This document shows positions 1 to 6,751 of a DNA stretch of 11,282 bases, piece by piece. The notes below the pieces were generated by a model, which had not been told where the DNA came from, did no database searches, and worked only from the letters and a program-made list of their open reading frames with translations. The translations under genes were made by a program, and so were the position numbers. Position 1 is the stretch's first letter; every line of letters begins with the position of its first letter. This DNA comes from Actinomycetota bacterium. GTDB taxonomy: Bacteria; Actinomycetota; Actinomycetes; S36-B12; UBA5976. The stretch is from positions 1 through 11,282 of the forward strand of contig JAPLBX010000054.1 of assembly GCA_026392535.1 (NCBI GenBank), read 5' to 3'.

Positions 1-1593
1 TACCGCTCAATGCATTTACTAGACGGTCGCCGTCTGATCATTGCCGATGCGCCAGGTCATGAGCAATACACCAGAAATATGGCTGTAGCCGCATCCCGCG
101 CAGATGTTTCACTGGTTCTGCTCGATGCTTCACGCGGTATTCGCCCACAAACTTTGCGTCACTTAACTATTTGTTCTTTGATGGGTGTTTCCCGCATCAC
201 AATTGTGGTTAACAAACTTGATGCGGTTGACTATAGTGAAACTGTTTACAATCAAATCAAAATTGATTTGGCGGAAACCATCGAACGATTAAACATCAAG
301 GACTACGCATTCATTCCTGTCAGCGCACTAGCTGGCGATAACGTGGTTGAACGTAGTAAGAACATGGATTGGTACACAGGTCCAACTCTGCTCGATTACA
401 TTCAAAATTTTGATGTTGAAGAAAGTGCATTAACAAAACCACATCTTGGTGTTCAGATTATTTCTCGTGCAGAAAACTTCCGTGGATTAGCCGGAACCGT
501 AGTTGGTGGAACTTTCAAAGTTGGCGACGAAGTTATTGTGCTGCCAACCAAGCGCAAAGCTAAGATTTCTGAACTAGTAACTTTTGATGGCAATTTGAAG
601 GAAGCAACAGATTCGACTGCTGTGACCATGGTGTTGGAGCCTGATGTTGATGCGTCACGCGGTGACGTGGTGCAACTTGCAAATAACTTTATAGAACCAG
701 CAAACCGTTTCACTGCAAATGTAGTTTGGTTGGGCGAGACTGAGTTGATTCACAGCCGTTCTTACTACCTCACCAGCGGCAGCACGACTGTGCCAGCAAT
801 CGTGACATCGATTCGTCACAAACTAAACATTCACAATGGAGATCACGAATCTGCACGTGTGCTTGCGATGAATGAAATTGGTCTAGTTGAAATAGCAACT
901 GACCAACCAATCTCACTTGATCACTACGACATTAATCGTGAAACCGGAAACTTCATTCTGGTAGATCGCACCACTTCAAACACCGTGGCTGCGGGAATGG
1001 TTGTTCACACGCTTCGCCGCAGTGCCAACGTGACTGAACATCACTACGAAGTTAACAAAGAATCTCGTTCAAAGCAAAAAGCTCAGAAGGCAAAAGTAAT
1101 TTGGATGACTGGACTTTCAGGTTCAGGTAAATCTACGATTGCAAACGCATTCGAAAGTGCTCTCTATGGACTAGGTCACCACACATACATTCTTGATGGT
1201 GACAACTTGCGTTTAACTTTGAATAAAGACCTTGGCTTCACAAAAGAAGACCGCGCTGAAAACGTTCGCCGCGTTTCTGAAGTTGCACACTTGATGGCAG
1301 ATGCTGGATTGATCACCATCGTCGCATTAGTTTCACCTTTCAAAGAAGACCGTGATGCGGCCCGCACAATTTTTGAAGACGGAGAATTCATCGAAGTATG
1401 GGTTAAGACTCCAGTTGAAGTAGCTCAAAAGCGAGATCCAAAGGGCTTATATGCAAAAGCTGCGGCTGGTGAAATTCCAAACCTCACAGGTGTTGGTCAA
1501 GACTACGAACCACCAACCAATGCTGAACTAGTCCTCGATGGCACAGCGCCAATCGAGGAAAACGTCAAGAAGTTGATTGACTTCGTTTTATGA
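1..1593 (+). CDS. cysNC: Bifunctional sulfate adenylyltransferase subunit 1 / adenylylsulfate kinase (CysNC), 5'-truncated by the window
   Basis: The reading frame is open from base 1 and enters inside the CysN GTPase domain, so the true start and the P-loop (G1) lie upstream. Numbering from the Met codon at base 10, visible GTPase motifs are the G3 box DAPGH (13-17) with the CysN hallmark EQYTRNM, G4 NKLD (68-71) and G5 SAL (105-107); EF-Tu-like beta-barrel domains follow to about 335. After a Lys-rich linker (about 345-362) comes a complete APS kinase: Walker A GLSGSGKS (368-375), DGDN (397-400), the EDRAENVRRV segment, SPF..DR and the RDPKGLY loop. In the family, CysN with CysD makes APS from ATP and sulfate, and the kinase makes PAPS. 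The N-to-C fusion order matches mycobacterial CysNC and rhizobial NodQ; compared with the roughly 614-residue mycobacterial protein about 85-90 residues are missing. The stop overlaps the next start (ATGA), implying translational coupling. The linked lipid and glycosyl transferase genes raise the possibility that PAPS serves sulfation. Confidence 0.95.
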   Translation, partial: YRSMHLLDGRRLIIADAPGHEQYTRNMAVAASRADVSLVLLDASRGIRPQTLRHLTICSLMGVSRITIVVNKLDAVDYSETVYNQIKIDLAETIERLNIKDYAFIPVSALAGDNVVERSKNMDWYTGPTLLDYIQNFDVEESALTKPHLGVQIISRAENFRGLAGTVVGGTFKVGDEVIVLPTKRKAKISELVTFDGNLKEATDSTAVTMVLEPDVDASRGDVVQLANNFIEPANRFTANVVWLGETELIHSRSYYLTSGSTTVPAIVTSIRHKLNIHNGDHESARVLAMNEIGLVEIATDQPISLDHYDINRETGNFILVDRTTSNTVAAGMVVHTLRRSANVTEHHYEVNKESRSKQKAQKAKVIWMTGLSGSGKSTIANAFESALYGLGHHTYILDGDNLRLTLNKDLGFTKEDRAENVRRVSEVAHLMADAGLITIVALVSPFKEDRDAARTIFEDGEFIEVWVKTPVEVAQKRDPKGLYAKAAAGEIPNLTGVGQDYEPPTNAELVLDGTAPIEENVKKLIDFVL

Positions 1594-2390
1594 CCGAGCG
1601 TCCAACTAAGCCAACTCTTGCGCAAGTAAAAGAAATCACGCAGCCAGAGTCAGTAACTGGACGTGCAATGGCTGAGCATTGGGCCGGAACTCTTTATCTT
1701 CGCAAACTTTCACCTTACTTAACAAAACAAGTTATAAAAACTTCTATCACCGCAAACGGTGTTACTTGGATCATGATTGTTTCTGGTTTCAGTGCAGGAC
1801 TCACAATATTGATTCCCGGACAGTTTGGTGTTTTTCTACCGATGCTGATGGCGCAAATGCAAATGCTTTGGGATTGCGTTGACGGCGAAGTTGCTCGCTG
1901 GCGAGAAACATTTTCCCCACTGGGGGCTTTCCTCGATCGAGTGGGACATTACCTCGCTGAAAGTTCAATCCCAATTGCACTTGGTCTTCGAGTTGGCGGC
2001 TGGCCAGAACAGCCAATCACAAATTCAATCTACCCATTCATAGGCGCTTTCCTTGCCACACTCGTTGTGTTCAACAAAGGAATGAATGATGCGGTGCACG
2101 TTTCACGAGCAATGAGCGGACTTCCAAAGCTTTCCGACACTAAAGGTATGAACCTTTCAAACAAGTCTCTCTTGCGCAATGCAAGAAAGATTGTCAGCTT
2201 CTTCCCATTCCATCGGGTGATGCATTCAATTGAAATGACTTTGTTCATCGCCATACTTGGTGTTGCTGAATTAATCACCAACAATCATGAACTTCTCAAA
2301 TTTGGTCTAATCGCAGTATTTGTTACTGCACTTTTCAGCACTCCACTACATGTGGCAGCGATTGTCACATCAAATAAACTGAAGGCGTAA
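1590..2390 (+). CDS. CDP-alcohol phosphatidyltransferase family membrane protein with His at the fourth motif position
   Basis: This 266-residue polytopic membrane protein carries the family signature D95-xx-D98-G99-xx-A102-R103-x8-G112-xxx-D116, which binds two metal ions and transfers a phosphoalcohol from a CDP-linked donor. The expected fourth Asp is His120 (LDRVGH). Hydrophobic segments lie near 57-75, 80-93, 122-134, 147-162, 215-231 and 236-259; the first 50 residues are polar and probably cytoplasmic. Acceptor and donor cannot be read from sequence; phosphatidylinositol-phosphate-like, glycerol-phosphate or other polyol lipids are all possible. The start ATG lies in the ATGA overlap with cysNC, with only a weak purine stretch upstream, so expression probably depends on coupling. 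One base separates its stop from the next gene, a GT2 glycosyltransferase, suggesting joint work on a membrane-anchored glycolipid or cell-surface polymer. The family assignment is firm; the exact product is unknown. Confidence 0.88.
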   Translation: MTERPTKPTLAQVKEITQPESVTGRAMAEHWAGTLYLRKLSPYLTKQVIKTSITANGVTWIMIVSGFSAGLTILIPGQFGVFLPMLMAQMQMLWDCVDGEVARWRETFSPLGAFLDRVGHYLAESSIPIALGLRVGGWPEQPITNSIYPFIGAFLATLVVFNKGMNDAVHVSRAMSGLPKLSDTKGMNLSNKSLLRNARKIVSFFPFHRVMHSIEMTLFIAILGVAELITNNHELLKFGLIAVFVTALFSTPLHVAAIVTSNKLKA

Positions 2391-2391
2391 T

Positions 2392-3267
2392 ATGAATAAG
2401 CCAACGTTTGGTTGCATCCTTCTAACCATGGGCACGCGTCCTGAAGAACTCAAGCGTGCTGTTGAATCCCTTAAATCACAACTTGAAGTTAACACAGACA
2501 TTTGTGTGGTTGGAAACGGTTGGGACCCGGCAACTCTCTTCAATGACGTTTCAACTCTTCACCTAAAGGAAAACGTTGGAATTCCAGCTGGAAGAAATGC
2601 AGGAGTCAGCCAGGTTCATGGTGACTTACTTTTCTTCCTTGACGACGATGCATACCTCGACGATCCGCACACATTAAAAAAGTTTTCTGACATCTTCAAC
2701 TCAAAACCAAAAATCGGTTTGATCCAACCACGTGTCGATGCAGCTGAAGAAACAAAGGATTCACAAACTCCTAAGCGTTGGATCCCGCGTTTGATAAAAG
2801 GTGACAAGCACAAACCATCACCTGCTACCACACTTTGGGAAGGTGCAATTGCAATTCGCCGCATCACCTTCAAACAAACCGGTGGCTGGCCAGACAATTT
2901 CTTTTATGCCCATGAAGGAATTGAACTTTGCTGGCAAGTTTGGAATGCAAATCAGATTCCTTGGTATGCCGGTGACATTGGTGTAAAACATCCAGTGATC
3001 AATCCAGCTCGTCACGCATATTTCTACAAACTAAATGCCCGCAACCGAGTTTGGTTGGCCAGGCGAAATCTGCCTATCGTTTTTGCACAGCTTTATGTTC
3101 TCACCTGGACTTTGCTGTCACTTAAGCGTTTTAGAAAACCAGATCAACGAAACCCTTGGCTGGAAGGTCTTCGTGAAGGTTACGCAGTTGATTGCGGAAA
3201 AAATAAACGCTTAACTTTGCGCGCAATTTGGAACATGACCAAGGCCGGTCGCCCGCCCATCATCTAG
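2392..3267 (+). CDS. Glycosyltransferase family 2 (rhamnosyl/galactofuranosyl-transferase-like)
   Basis: A 291-residue GT-A fold glycosyltransferase. The N-terminal strand (5-14) starts the nucleotide-sugar domain; the family 2 signature ENVGIPAGRNAG lies at 60-71, the metal and sugar-nucleotide binding DDD at 84-86 (DXD motif), and GWPDNFFYAHEGIEL (165-179) holds the acceptor-site Glu/Asp region expected of inverting GT2 enzymes. A single hydrophobic stretch near 227-244 near the C-terminus may tether it to the membrane. It starts one base after the stop of the CDP-alcohol transferase gene, with a GAAGGC Shine-Dalgarno-like stretch in the end of that gene. The pairing suggests that it glycosylates the lipid or polymer made by its neighbour. 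Donor sugar and linkage are not predictable; the motif style resembles rhamnosyl- and galactofuranosyltransferases of actinobacterial cell walls, which is inference. Confidence 0.88.
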   Translation: MNKPTFGCILLTMGTRPEELKRAVESLKSQLEVNTDICVVGNGWDPATLFNDVSTLHLKENVGIPAGRNAGVSQVHGDLLFFLDDDAYLDDPHTLKKFSDIFNSKPKIGLIQPRVDAAEETKDSQTPKRWIPRLIKGDKHKPSPATTLWEGAIAIRRITFKQTGGWPDNFFYAHEGIELCWQVWNANQIPWYAGDIGVKHPVINPARHAYFYKLNARNRVWLARRNLPIVFAQLYVLTWTLLSLKRFRKPDQRNPWLEGLREGYAVDCGKNKRLTLRAIWNMTKAGRPPII

Positions 3268-3338
3268 CTTTAATTAGAAAATTTGTCTAAAAAGGTCTCT
3301 TTTTTGCAACGATTTGTAATAAAAATGGGGACAATGTT

Positions 3339-3369
3339 TTTACAATATCTAATCTAGTTTTTGTATGAT
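3339..3369 (+). promoter_or_regulatory. Possible promoter for the structured RNA
   Basis: A TTTACA box (3339-3344) and a TATGAT box (3364-3369) are separated by 19 bases, slightly longer than the ideal 17. Transcription would begin near 3376, about 58 bases before the first helix of the RNA element. The surroundings are AT-rich, so chance matches are likely; this is only a candidate. Confidence 0.35.
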
Positions 3370-3433
3370 TTCCCCTCACAACCTGCCGTTGGTACTTCAA
3401 GTTCTCGAATTTGTTTCTTTTGGCAAGTGGTAA

Positions 3434-3572
3434 CTAACCTACAAATAAATTTCACATTGCTTCGGCAATGTGAAAATGGAAACAGATTCATTTCTGTTCC
3501 TCTCGTAGGGCACGTCAATGACCTACAGGGGGTCCCTCTTTGTAGGTTAGAGGGACTCCCACTTTTTATTTT
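3434..3572 (+). ncRNA. Candidate structured RNA: leader attenuator/riboswitch or terminated small RNA
   Basis: Several helices can be read directly. P1 is a perfect 12-bp long-range helix, 3434-3445 with 3539-3550. Inside it, P2 is a perfect 10-bp hairpin (3451-3460/3465-3474) capped by the very stable C(UUCG)G tetraloop. P3 is 3481-3486/3493-3498, extended by 3478-3479/3499-3500 past a bulged A. P4 may form between 3505-3509 and 3522-3526. The 3' strand of P1 occupies the loop and the start of the 3' arm of the intrinsic terminator at 3528-3572, so P1 and the terminator exclude each other. A second, imperfect copy of the P1 5' strand (3519-3527) can also pair with the terminator loop. This is the architecture of an antiterminator/terminator switch. 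Alternatively it is a stable small RNA. I do not recognise a known riboswitch consensus. The downstream plus-strand gene is carbonic anhydrase, 175 bases past the T-tract. Confidence 0.5.
3528..3572 (+). terminator. Strong intrinsic terminator ending the structured RNA
   Basis: Bases 3528-3539 pair with 3549-3560 over 12 bp (11 Watson-Crick pairs and one G-U), enclosing a 9-base loop, and are followed by a T-rich tract (3563-3572, interrupted by one A). The stem is GC-rich. The loop and adjoining bases are complementary to 3434-3445, giving a competing structure. It sits 260 bases after the glycosyltransferase and 175 before carbonic anhydrase, so it more likely terminates a separate short transcript or a leader than the upstream operon directly. 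Confidence 0.85.
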
Positions 3573-3747
3573 CTAGACCTAAATGCGACAATTTTGCAAA
3601 TACAAATTCCTCTCTCTTACGAAACCCATTCACTTACTAGTTAATCGCACCCAATATCTCTAATTTGAGAACATTCAAAATCAATTTCTTACCTTGAATA
3701 TGCCTCCGTATCTTCCCACTACGGGCAATACAACTTGAGGAGAAATA

Positions 3748-4326
3748 ATGTCTGTTCTAAACGCGGTGCTTGCCGCTAATGCACTATATGCCAAGGATTT
3801 TGGGGATAAAACCAATCTTGCATTACCACCAGCTCGCCAATTCGCAATTCTTACTTGCATGGATGCTCGGCTAGATCCTGCGAAATATGCAGGCCTAGCT
3901 GAAGGTGATGCGCACGTGATTCGCAATGCTGGTGGACGTGCATCGGATGATGCAATTCGATCACTTGTGATTTCTTACAAACTTCTGGGCACAAAAGAAT
4001 GGTTTGTAATCCATCATACGGATTGCGGAATGGAATTCTTCACTGATGAAGTAATTCGCGGACTGCTCGCAAACAGCCTTGAAACAGCAGCACTAGGTGC
4101 TGATGGTTTCTACGATGTTGGTAAGGGACCTGGTTCTGCTGAAGCCAACTACATTGATTGGTTGACCATCAAAGAGCAAGCACAGAGCATCACCGAAGAC
4201 GTAATTCGCATTAAGTCTCATCCATTGGTGCCAGCAAATATCCCGGTCTATGGCTACATATATGACGTTAAAACAGGTAGCTTGATTGAGATTCCTGCAG
4301 CAACCGCAGCAGGCAAAGCAAAGTAA
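3748..4326 (+). CDS. Beta-class carbonic anhydrase
   Basis: This 192-residue protein should interconvert CO2 and bicarbonate in the cytoplasm using zinc. The beta-class ligands are visible: Cys37 in CMDARLD, then His90 and Cys93 in HHTDCGM. The Asp39-Arg41 dyad that controls access of water to zinc is intact, as is the HVIRNAG segment (56-62). Length and motif context closely resemble mycobacterial Rv1284-type enzymes (about 163 residues); here the region between 108 and 140 and the Ala/Lys-rich C-terminal tail (184-192) are longer. No signal peptide is present. The start is well supported by GAGGAG at 3737-3742, five bases before ATG. It appears to be monocistronic: a terminator follows at 4337-4374, and the upstream region carries an RNA element that might regulate it. 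Bicarbonate supply to carboxylases or pH balance is the likely role. Confidence 0.95.
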   Translation: MSVLNAVLAANALYAKDFGDKTNLALPPARQFAILTCMDARLDPAKYAGLAEGDAHVIRNAGGRASDDAIRSLVISYKLLGTKEWFVIHHTDCGMEFFTDEVIRGLLANSLETAALGADGFYDVGKGPGSAEANYIDWLTIKEQAQSITEDVIRIKSHPLVPANIPVYGYIYDVKTGSLIEIPAATAAGKAK

Positions 4327-4336
4327 TTTGATGGGC

Positions 4337-4374
4337 AAAATGGGGCTTGGGTTGCTTACTCGAGCCCCATTTTT
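4337..4374 (+). terminator. Intrinsic terminator after carbonic anhydrase
   Basis: Bases 4337-4349 pair with 4361-4373 (core ATGGGGCT/AGCCCCAT, plus flanking A-T pairs and one G-U wobble) around an 11-base loop, with a run of five T at 4370-4374. It starts 10 bases after the carbonic anhydrase stop. The A-run on its 5' side means it could also work on the minus strand, although no minus-strand gene is nearby. Confidence 0.88.
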
Positions 4375-4444
4375 ATGTGCTAAACCCCGATTTCGCTTAC
4401 CTTCTATGAGCGGGTATTCTTCGCCAACACTCGTAAGAGTGCAC

Positions 4445-4517
4445 GCGCCCGTAGCTCAACGGATAGAGCATCTGACTACGGATCAGAAGGTTAGAGGTTC
4501 GAGTCCTCTCGGGCGCG
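4445..4517 (+). tRNA. tRNA-Arg, anticodon ACG
   Basis: A complete cloverleaf of 73 bases: the acceptor arm GCGCCCG (4445-4451) pairs with CGGGCGC (4510-4516), with discriminator G4517. The D-arm stem is GCTC/GAGC; the anticodon stem TCTGA/TCAGA encloses the loop CTACGGA, giving anticodon ACG (read as ICG after A34 deamination, decoding CGU, CGC and CGA). The T arm AGAGG-TTCGAGT-CCTCT is canonical. The 3' CCA is not encoded (CAA follows) and must be added by nucleotidyltransferase. A 5-bp hairpin (4428-4432/4437-4441) lies just upstream. A protein gene begins only 24 bases downstream with no terminator between, so the two may share a transcript. Confidence 0.97.
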
Positions 4518-4541
4518 CAAGTAAAAAACTCCCGTAACCTG

Positions 4542-5264
4542 ATGCCTATGTCTATAGGGTCTATTGCCGTTGTTGGTTCGGGCGAATATCTACCTTCAAT
4601 GCTTGAGTTGGAGTCACTTCTTATTAGCGATGGAGTGGCAAACGGTAAAAAACCAATATTCGTCCAACTTGCCACAGCTGCGGGACGTGAAAGCAAAGAC
4701 AGTCTTGATTACTGGAAACGCATCGGGCAAGAACAAGCTAGCCGACTTGGTGTTGAAGCATATTTCCTTCCTGTGTTCAATCGAGCTGATGCGGAATCCG
4801 AAGAATTGGTTGAATTGGTTAGCAATGCGGCTCTTGTTTACTTTTCCGGCGGAGACCCAAATCATTTGGCTAACTCAATGCGTGAAACCGTACTTTGGAA
4901 AGCAATTCAAGAAAACTATTACTCGGGTGGATCACTAGCTGGTTGCAGTGCTGGTGCAATGTTTATGTCAGCACAAGTTCCACGTTTGCGATTATCAAAT
5001 AAGCCAGTTGAGCGTGGAGTTGGATTACTTCCAAATTTACAAGTGATTCCACATTTCAACATGATTCACCGATGGATACCGGATGCTGCTGTTAGGGCAC
5101 TGGCCGATATCCCAAAGGGTGTGCTGCTTGTGGGAATTGATGATGGGACTTCACTGCTTCGACGTGGAGACTCATGGTCAGTGTGGGGTTCTGGGCTAGT
5201 GCATGTATTAAACGGAGACTCTCCGCGCACTTACCAACACTTGGAGATGGTTCCAGGTATTTGA
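4542..5264 (+). CDS. Peptidase S51 / cyanophycinase-like class I glutamine-amidotransferase-fold protein
   Basis: A 240-residue cytoplasmic protein with the S51 fold. Visible features are the N-terminal strand and glycine turn AVVGSGEY (9-16), SGGDPNHL (102-109), and the nucleophile elbow GCSAGAM (134-140) with Ser136 as catalytic serine. His171 in VIPHF and Asp200/Asp201 in GIDDGT are candidates for the rest of the triad; spacing resembles cyanophycinase (Ser132, His174, Glu201). Family members are serine hydrolases that cleave Asp-containing dipeptides (PepE) or cyanophycin, but many actinobacterial members are uncharacterised, so the substrate is unknown. No Shine-Dalgarno sequence precedes either ATG (4542 or 4548, the latter giving a protein two residues shorter), and the 5' leader after tRNA processing would be only 24 bases. 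No terminator was found before the next gene. Confidence 0.85.
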   Translation: MPMSIGSIAVVGSGEYLPSMLELESLLISDGVANGKKPIFVQLATAAGRESKDSLDYWKRIGQEQASRLGVEAYFLPVFNRADAESEELVELVSNAALVYFSGGDPNHLANSMRETVLWKAIQENYYSGGSLAGCSAGAMFMSAQVPRLRLSNKPVERGVGLLPNLQVIPHFNMIHRWIPDAAVRALADIPKGVLLVGIDDGTSLLRRGDSWSVWGSGLVHVLNGDSPRTYQHLEMVPGI

Positions 5265-5344
5265 TGGCGCATGTTTTCGGCTAATAATCAAGGATTTTAA
5301 ATCTGCGTCATATATATTTTGGCATTCTCAAACTAGGAGACCCC

Positions 5345-6751
5345 ATGCGCAAGCTAGTAGCCGTATTAAATGTCATTGCAATGACCGTCCTTGGTATTTC
5401 AAGTGCGCAGGCGTTTGATGTAACTAGAGGTGATGAGAACATCAGTTCGTATAGTGTCGCAACTAGTGGCACAACACAGGCCGCAATTTGGTCAGTGAAT
5501 ACACCAATGGGAAATGATCCTGTTTTGACCTCCGTATCAATTAGCGTAAAACGCGGAAAAGCTGATTGGTCAACCCCTTATACTCTTTATACTCAATCAG
5601 ACACGTATATCACTCCGGCCGTAGAGGTCAGAAAGAATGGCACAGTCTTTGCTGTTTGGGTTGTGGATGGTCACTTGTATTTCTCTGAAACTGGCGATAA
5701 CACCAATTCATTTTCGACGCCAGCTGAGTTGCCAAATGCGTCAGGTATGGAATTCACTCATGACATTGCACTACTAACTGTAAATAACTCAATGACAATC
5801 GCAGCAGCGGTTCAGCGAACTGATGGCTCAGGCGAGTACTGGCTCGCTACCTGGCATCGTAAAGCTAACTCAATCCCCTTTAGGCGTGACTTTGTCATGA
5901 ACGCTTTCCCTGCGAGCGAGTTTTCGCCTTGCGATTCTCAGACACAGGCTCGCTGCTCATACGACGTGTCCTCTGTGACAATAAGCGGTAATGCCAAAGG
6001 GCAGCAGACAGTGACAATTGGCGCGAGTCTTGAAACACAAGTGACAGACGAAGATCCGACTACTGAGAAACGTACAATTTCAACTATGCAGAGAGGTAAG
6101 CCAAGCCTTTACTGGGATAGTCCACAGATAATCTCAACCGTTGGCCCCATAGAAATCAATTCATACAACAACTGGGTGTATTCAAATATCACTACCCCAG
6201 CTGGAAAGACGGCGATTAGTTACTCATTTGAGTTCAATGATGATCCAGGCAAGGCTAAAATTTTTGTGAGCCCAAAATTAGGCAAGCGCTTCAAATCTCA
6301 GGACGTAGAAGCCTTAAAAGGCTACGCAGCACGTGACATCTGGCTAAGTGCAGAAGGTGAAACTCTCTATGCGGCTTTCAATCGACAACTCGATTCGAAT
6401 AGGTCTCACCTAAATGCATACTTCGGAAAAGTTGGAAAACTCTCCAAAGCAAAGAAACTTCCAACCGGTAACAGAAGTCGCACTAAGGGCTTGGCAATTA
6501 TTAAGGGAACCCCCGTGGTTGTGCTCTCAAAGATTAAAAACTTTCAAGTTCACGAATATGGAAGCTTGATCCTTAGCAAAAACAAATGGAAGTACAAGAA
6601 ATTGCAATTAAACCCACCAACGGGCTATGGATTGACATTTTGGTTTTATTGGTATTACTCCGACACGCACTTTACTTTTTCAACCATATATGAAGACCTT
6701 GATCCGGAAATCTGGTCCTCCTTCGGTGTTGACGTTGTGACGCTGATCTAA
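5345..6751 (+). CDS. Secreted protein of unknown function, probable beta-propeller
   Basis: A 468-residue protein that starts with a clear Sec signal peptide: basic MRK, a hydrophobic core (4-18) and an AQA cleavage site after residue 23. The mature part shows seven or eight recurring units of about 45-60 residues, each with a small-residue/aromatic strand (for example QAAIWSV at 45-51, TVFAVWVV at 100-107, LYAAFNRQ at 341-348, PVVVLSKI at 390-397), a second strand, and a glycine/Trp or aromatic-containing turn. This pattern resembles sialidase-type or BNR-type beta-propellers. Only two cysteines are present (196 and 204), suitable for a disulfide in an exported protein. The end is rich in aromatics (432-438). 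No LPXTG motif, C-terminal membrane helix or catalytic motif was recognised, so it is probably released or cell-associated by binding. The start is supported by AGGAGA at 5335-5340. Its stop overlaps the stop of the convergent aldolase gene. Confidence 0.75.
   Translation: MRKLVAVLNVIAMTVLGISSAQAFDVTRGDENISSYSVATSGTTQAAIWSVNTPMGNDPVLTSVSISVKRGKADWSTPYTLYTQSDTYITPAVEVRKNGTVFAVWVVDGHLYFSETGDNTNSFSTPAELPNASGMEFTHDIALLTVNNSMTIAAAVQRTDGSGEYWLATWHRKANSIPFRRDFVMNAFPASEFSPCDSQTQARCSYDVSSVTISGNAKGQQTVTIGASLETQVTDEDPTTEKRTISTMQRGKPSLYWDSPQIISTVGPIEINSYNNWVYSNITTPAGKTAISYSFEFNDDPGKAKIFVSPKLGKRFKSQDVEALKGYAARDIWLSAEGETLYAAFNRQLDSNRSHLNAYFGKVGKLSKAKKLPTGNRSRTKGLAIIKGTPVVVLSKIKNFQVHEYGSLILSKNKWKYKKLQLNPPTGYGLTFWFYWYYSDTHFTFSTIYEDLDPEIWSSFGVDVVTLI

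Larger units (their letters stand above)
3268..3747. other. 480-base intergenic region without a credible protein gene
   Basis: No open frame here has protein-like composition or a ribosome binding site. From left to right it holds an AT-rich stretch after the glycosyltransferase, a possible plus-strand promoter (3339-3369), a structured RNA with alternative helices (3434-3550), a strong intrinsic terminator (3528-3572), and a pyrimidine-rich leader before the carbonic anhydrase. That leader contains a small hairpin (3706-3710 with 3720-3724, extended by 3701-3703 with 3725-3727 past a bulge) ending 9 bases before the GAGGAG ribosome binding site. I could not identify a convincing promoter between the terminator and the carbonic anhydrase gene, which leaves open whether that gene depends on read-through. 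Confidence 0.7.

Noticed and set aside
3289..3305. Weak hairpin with T-run after the glycosyltransferase
   Set aside because: Only six mostly A-T pairs with a 4-base loop; too unstable to call a terminator with confidence.
3521..3560. Pseudoknot between 3521-3527 and the terminator loop 3541-3547
   Set aside because: The bases are complementary, but with 0-1 base connectors across a 12-bp and a 7-bp stem it cannot form together with the full terminator. It is more sensibly an alternative pairing.
3361..3576. 71-codon open frame in the intergenic region
   Set aside because: It starts with TTG on the possible -10 box, has no ribosome binding site, runs through the RNA hairpins and terminator, and its translation has no recognisable features.
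3664..3679. TTTGA/TCAAA inverted repeat resembling an operator such as a LexA box
   Set aside because: Arms are just five AT-rich bases in an AT-rich region, and it does not fit the actinobacterial LexA consensus (GAAC-N4-GTTC).
4286..4537. Open frame running through the terminator and the tRNA
   Set aside because: It crosses a strong terminator and a complete tRNA gene, so it is a chance frame.
4397..4696. Minus-strand open frame opposite the tRNA and the start of the S51 gene
   Set aside because: It covers the complement of the tRNA, a known source of spurious ORFs (the translated tRNA gives familiar false protein annotations), and overlaps a well-supported gene.
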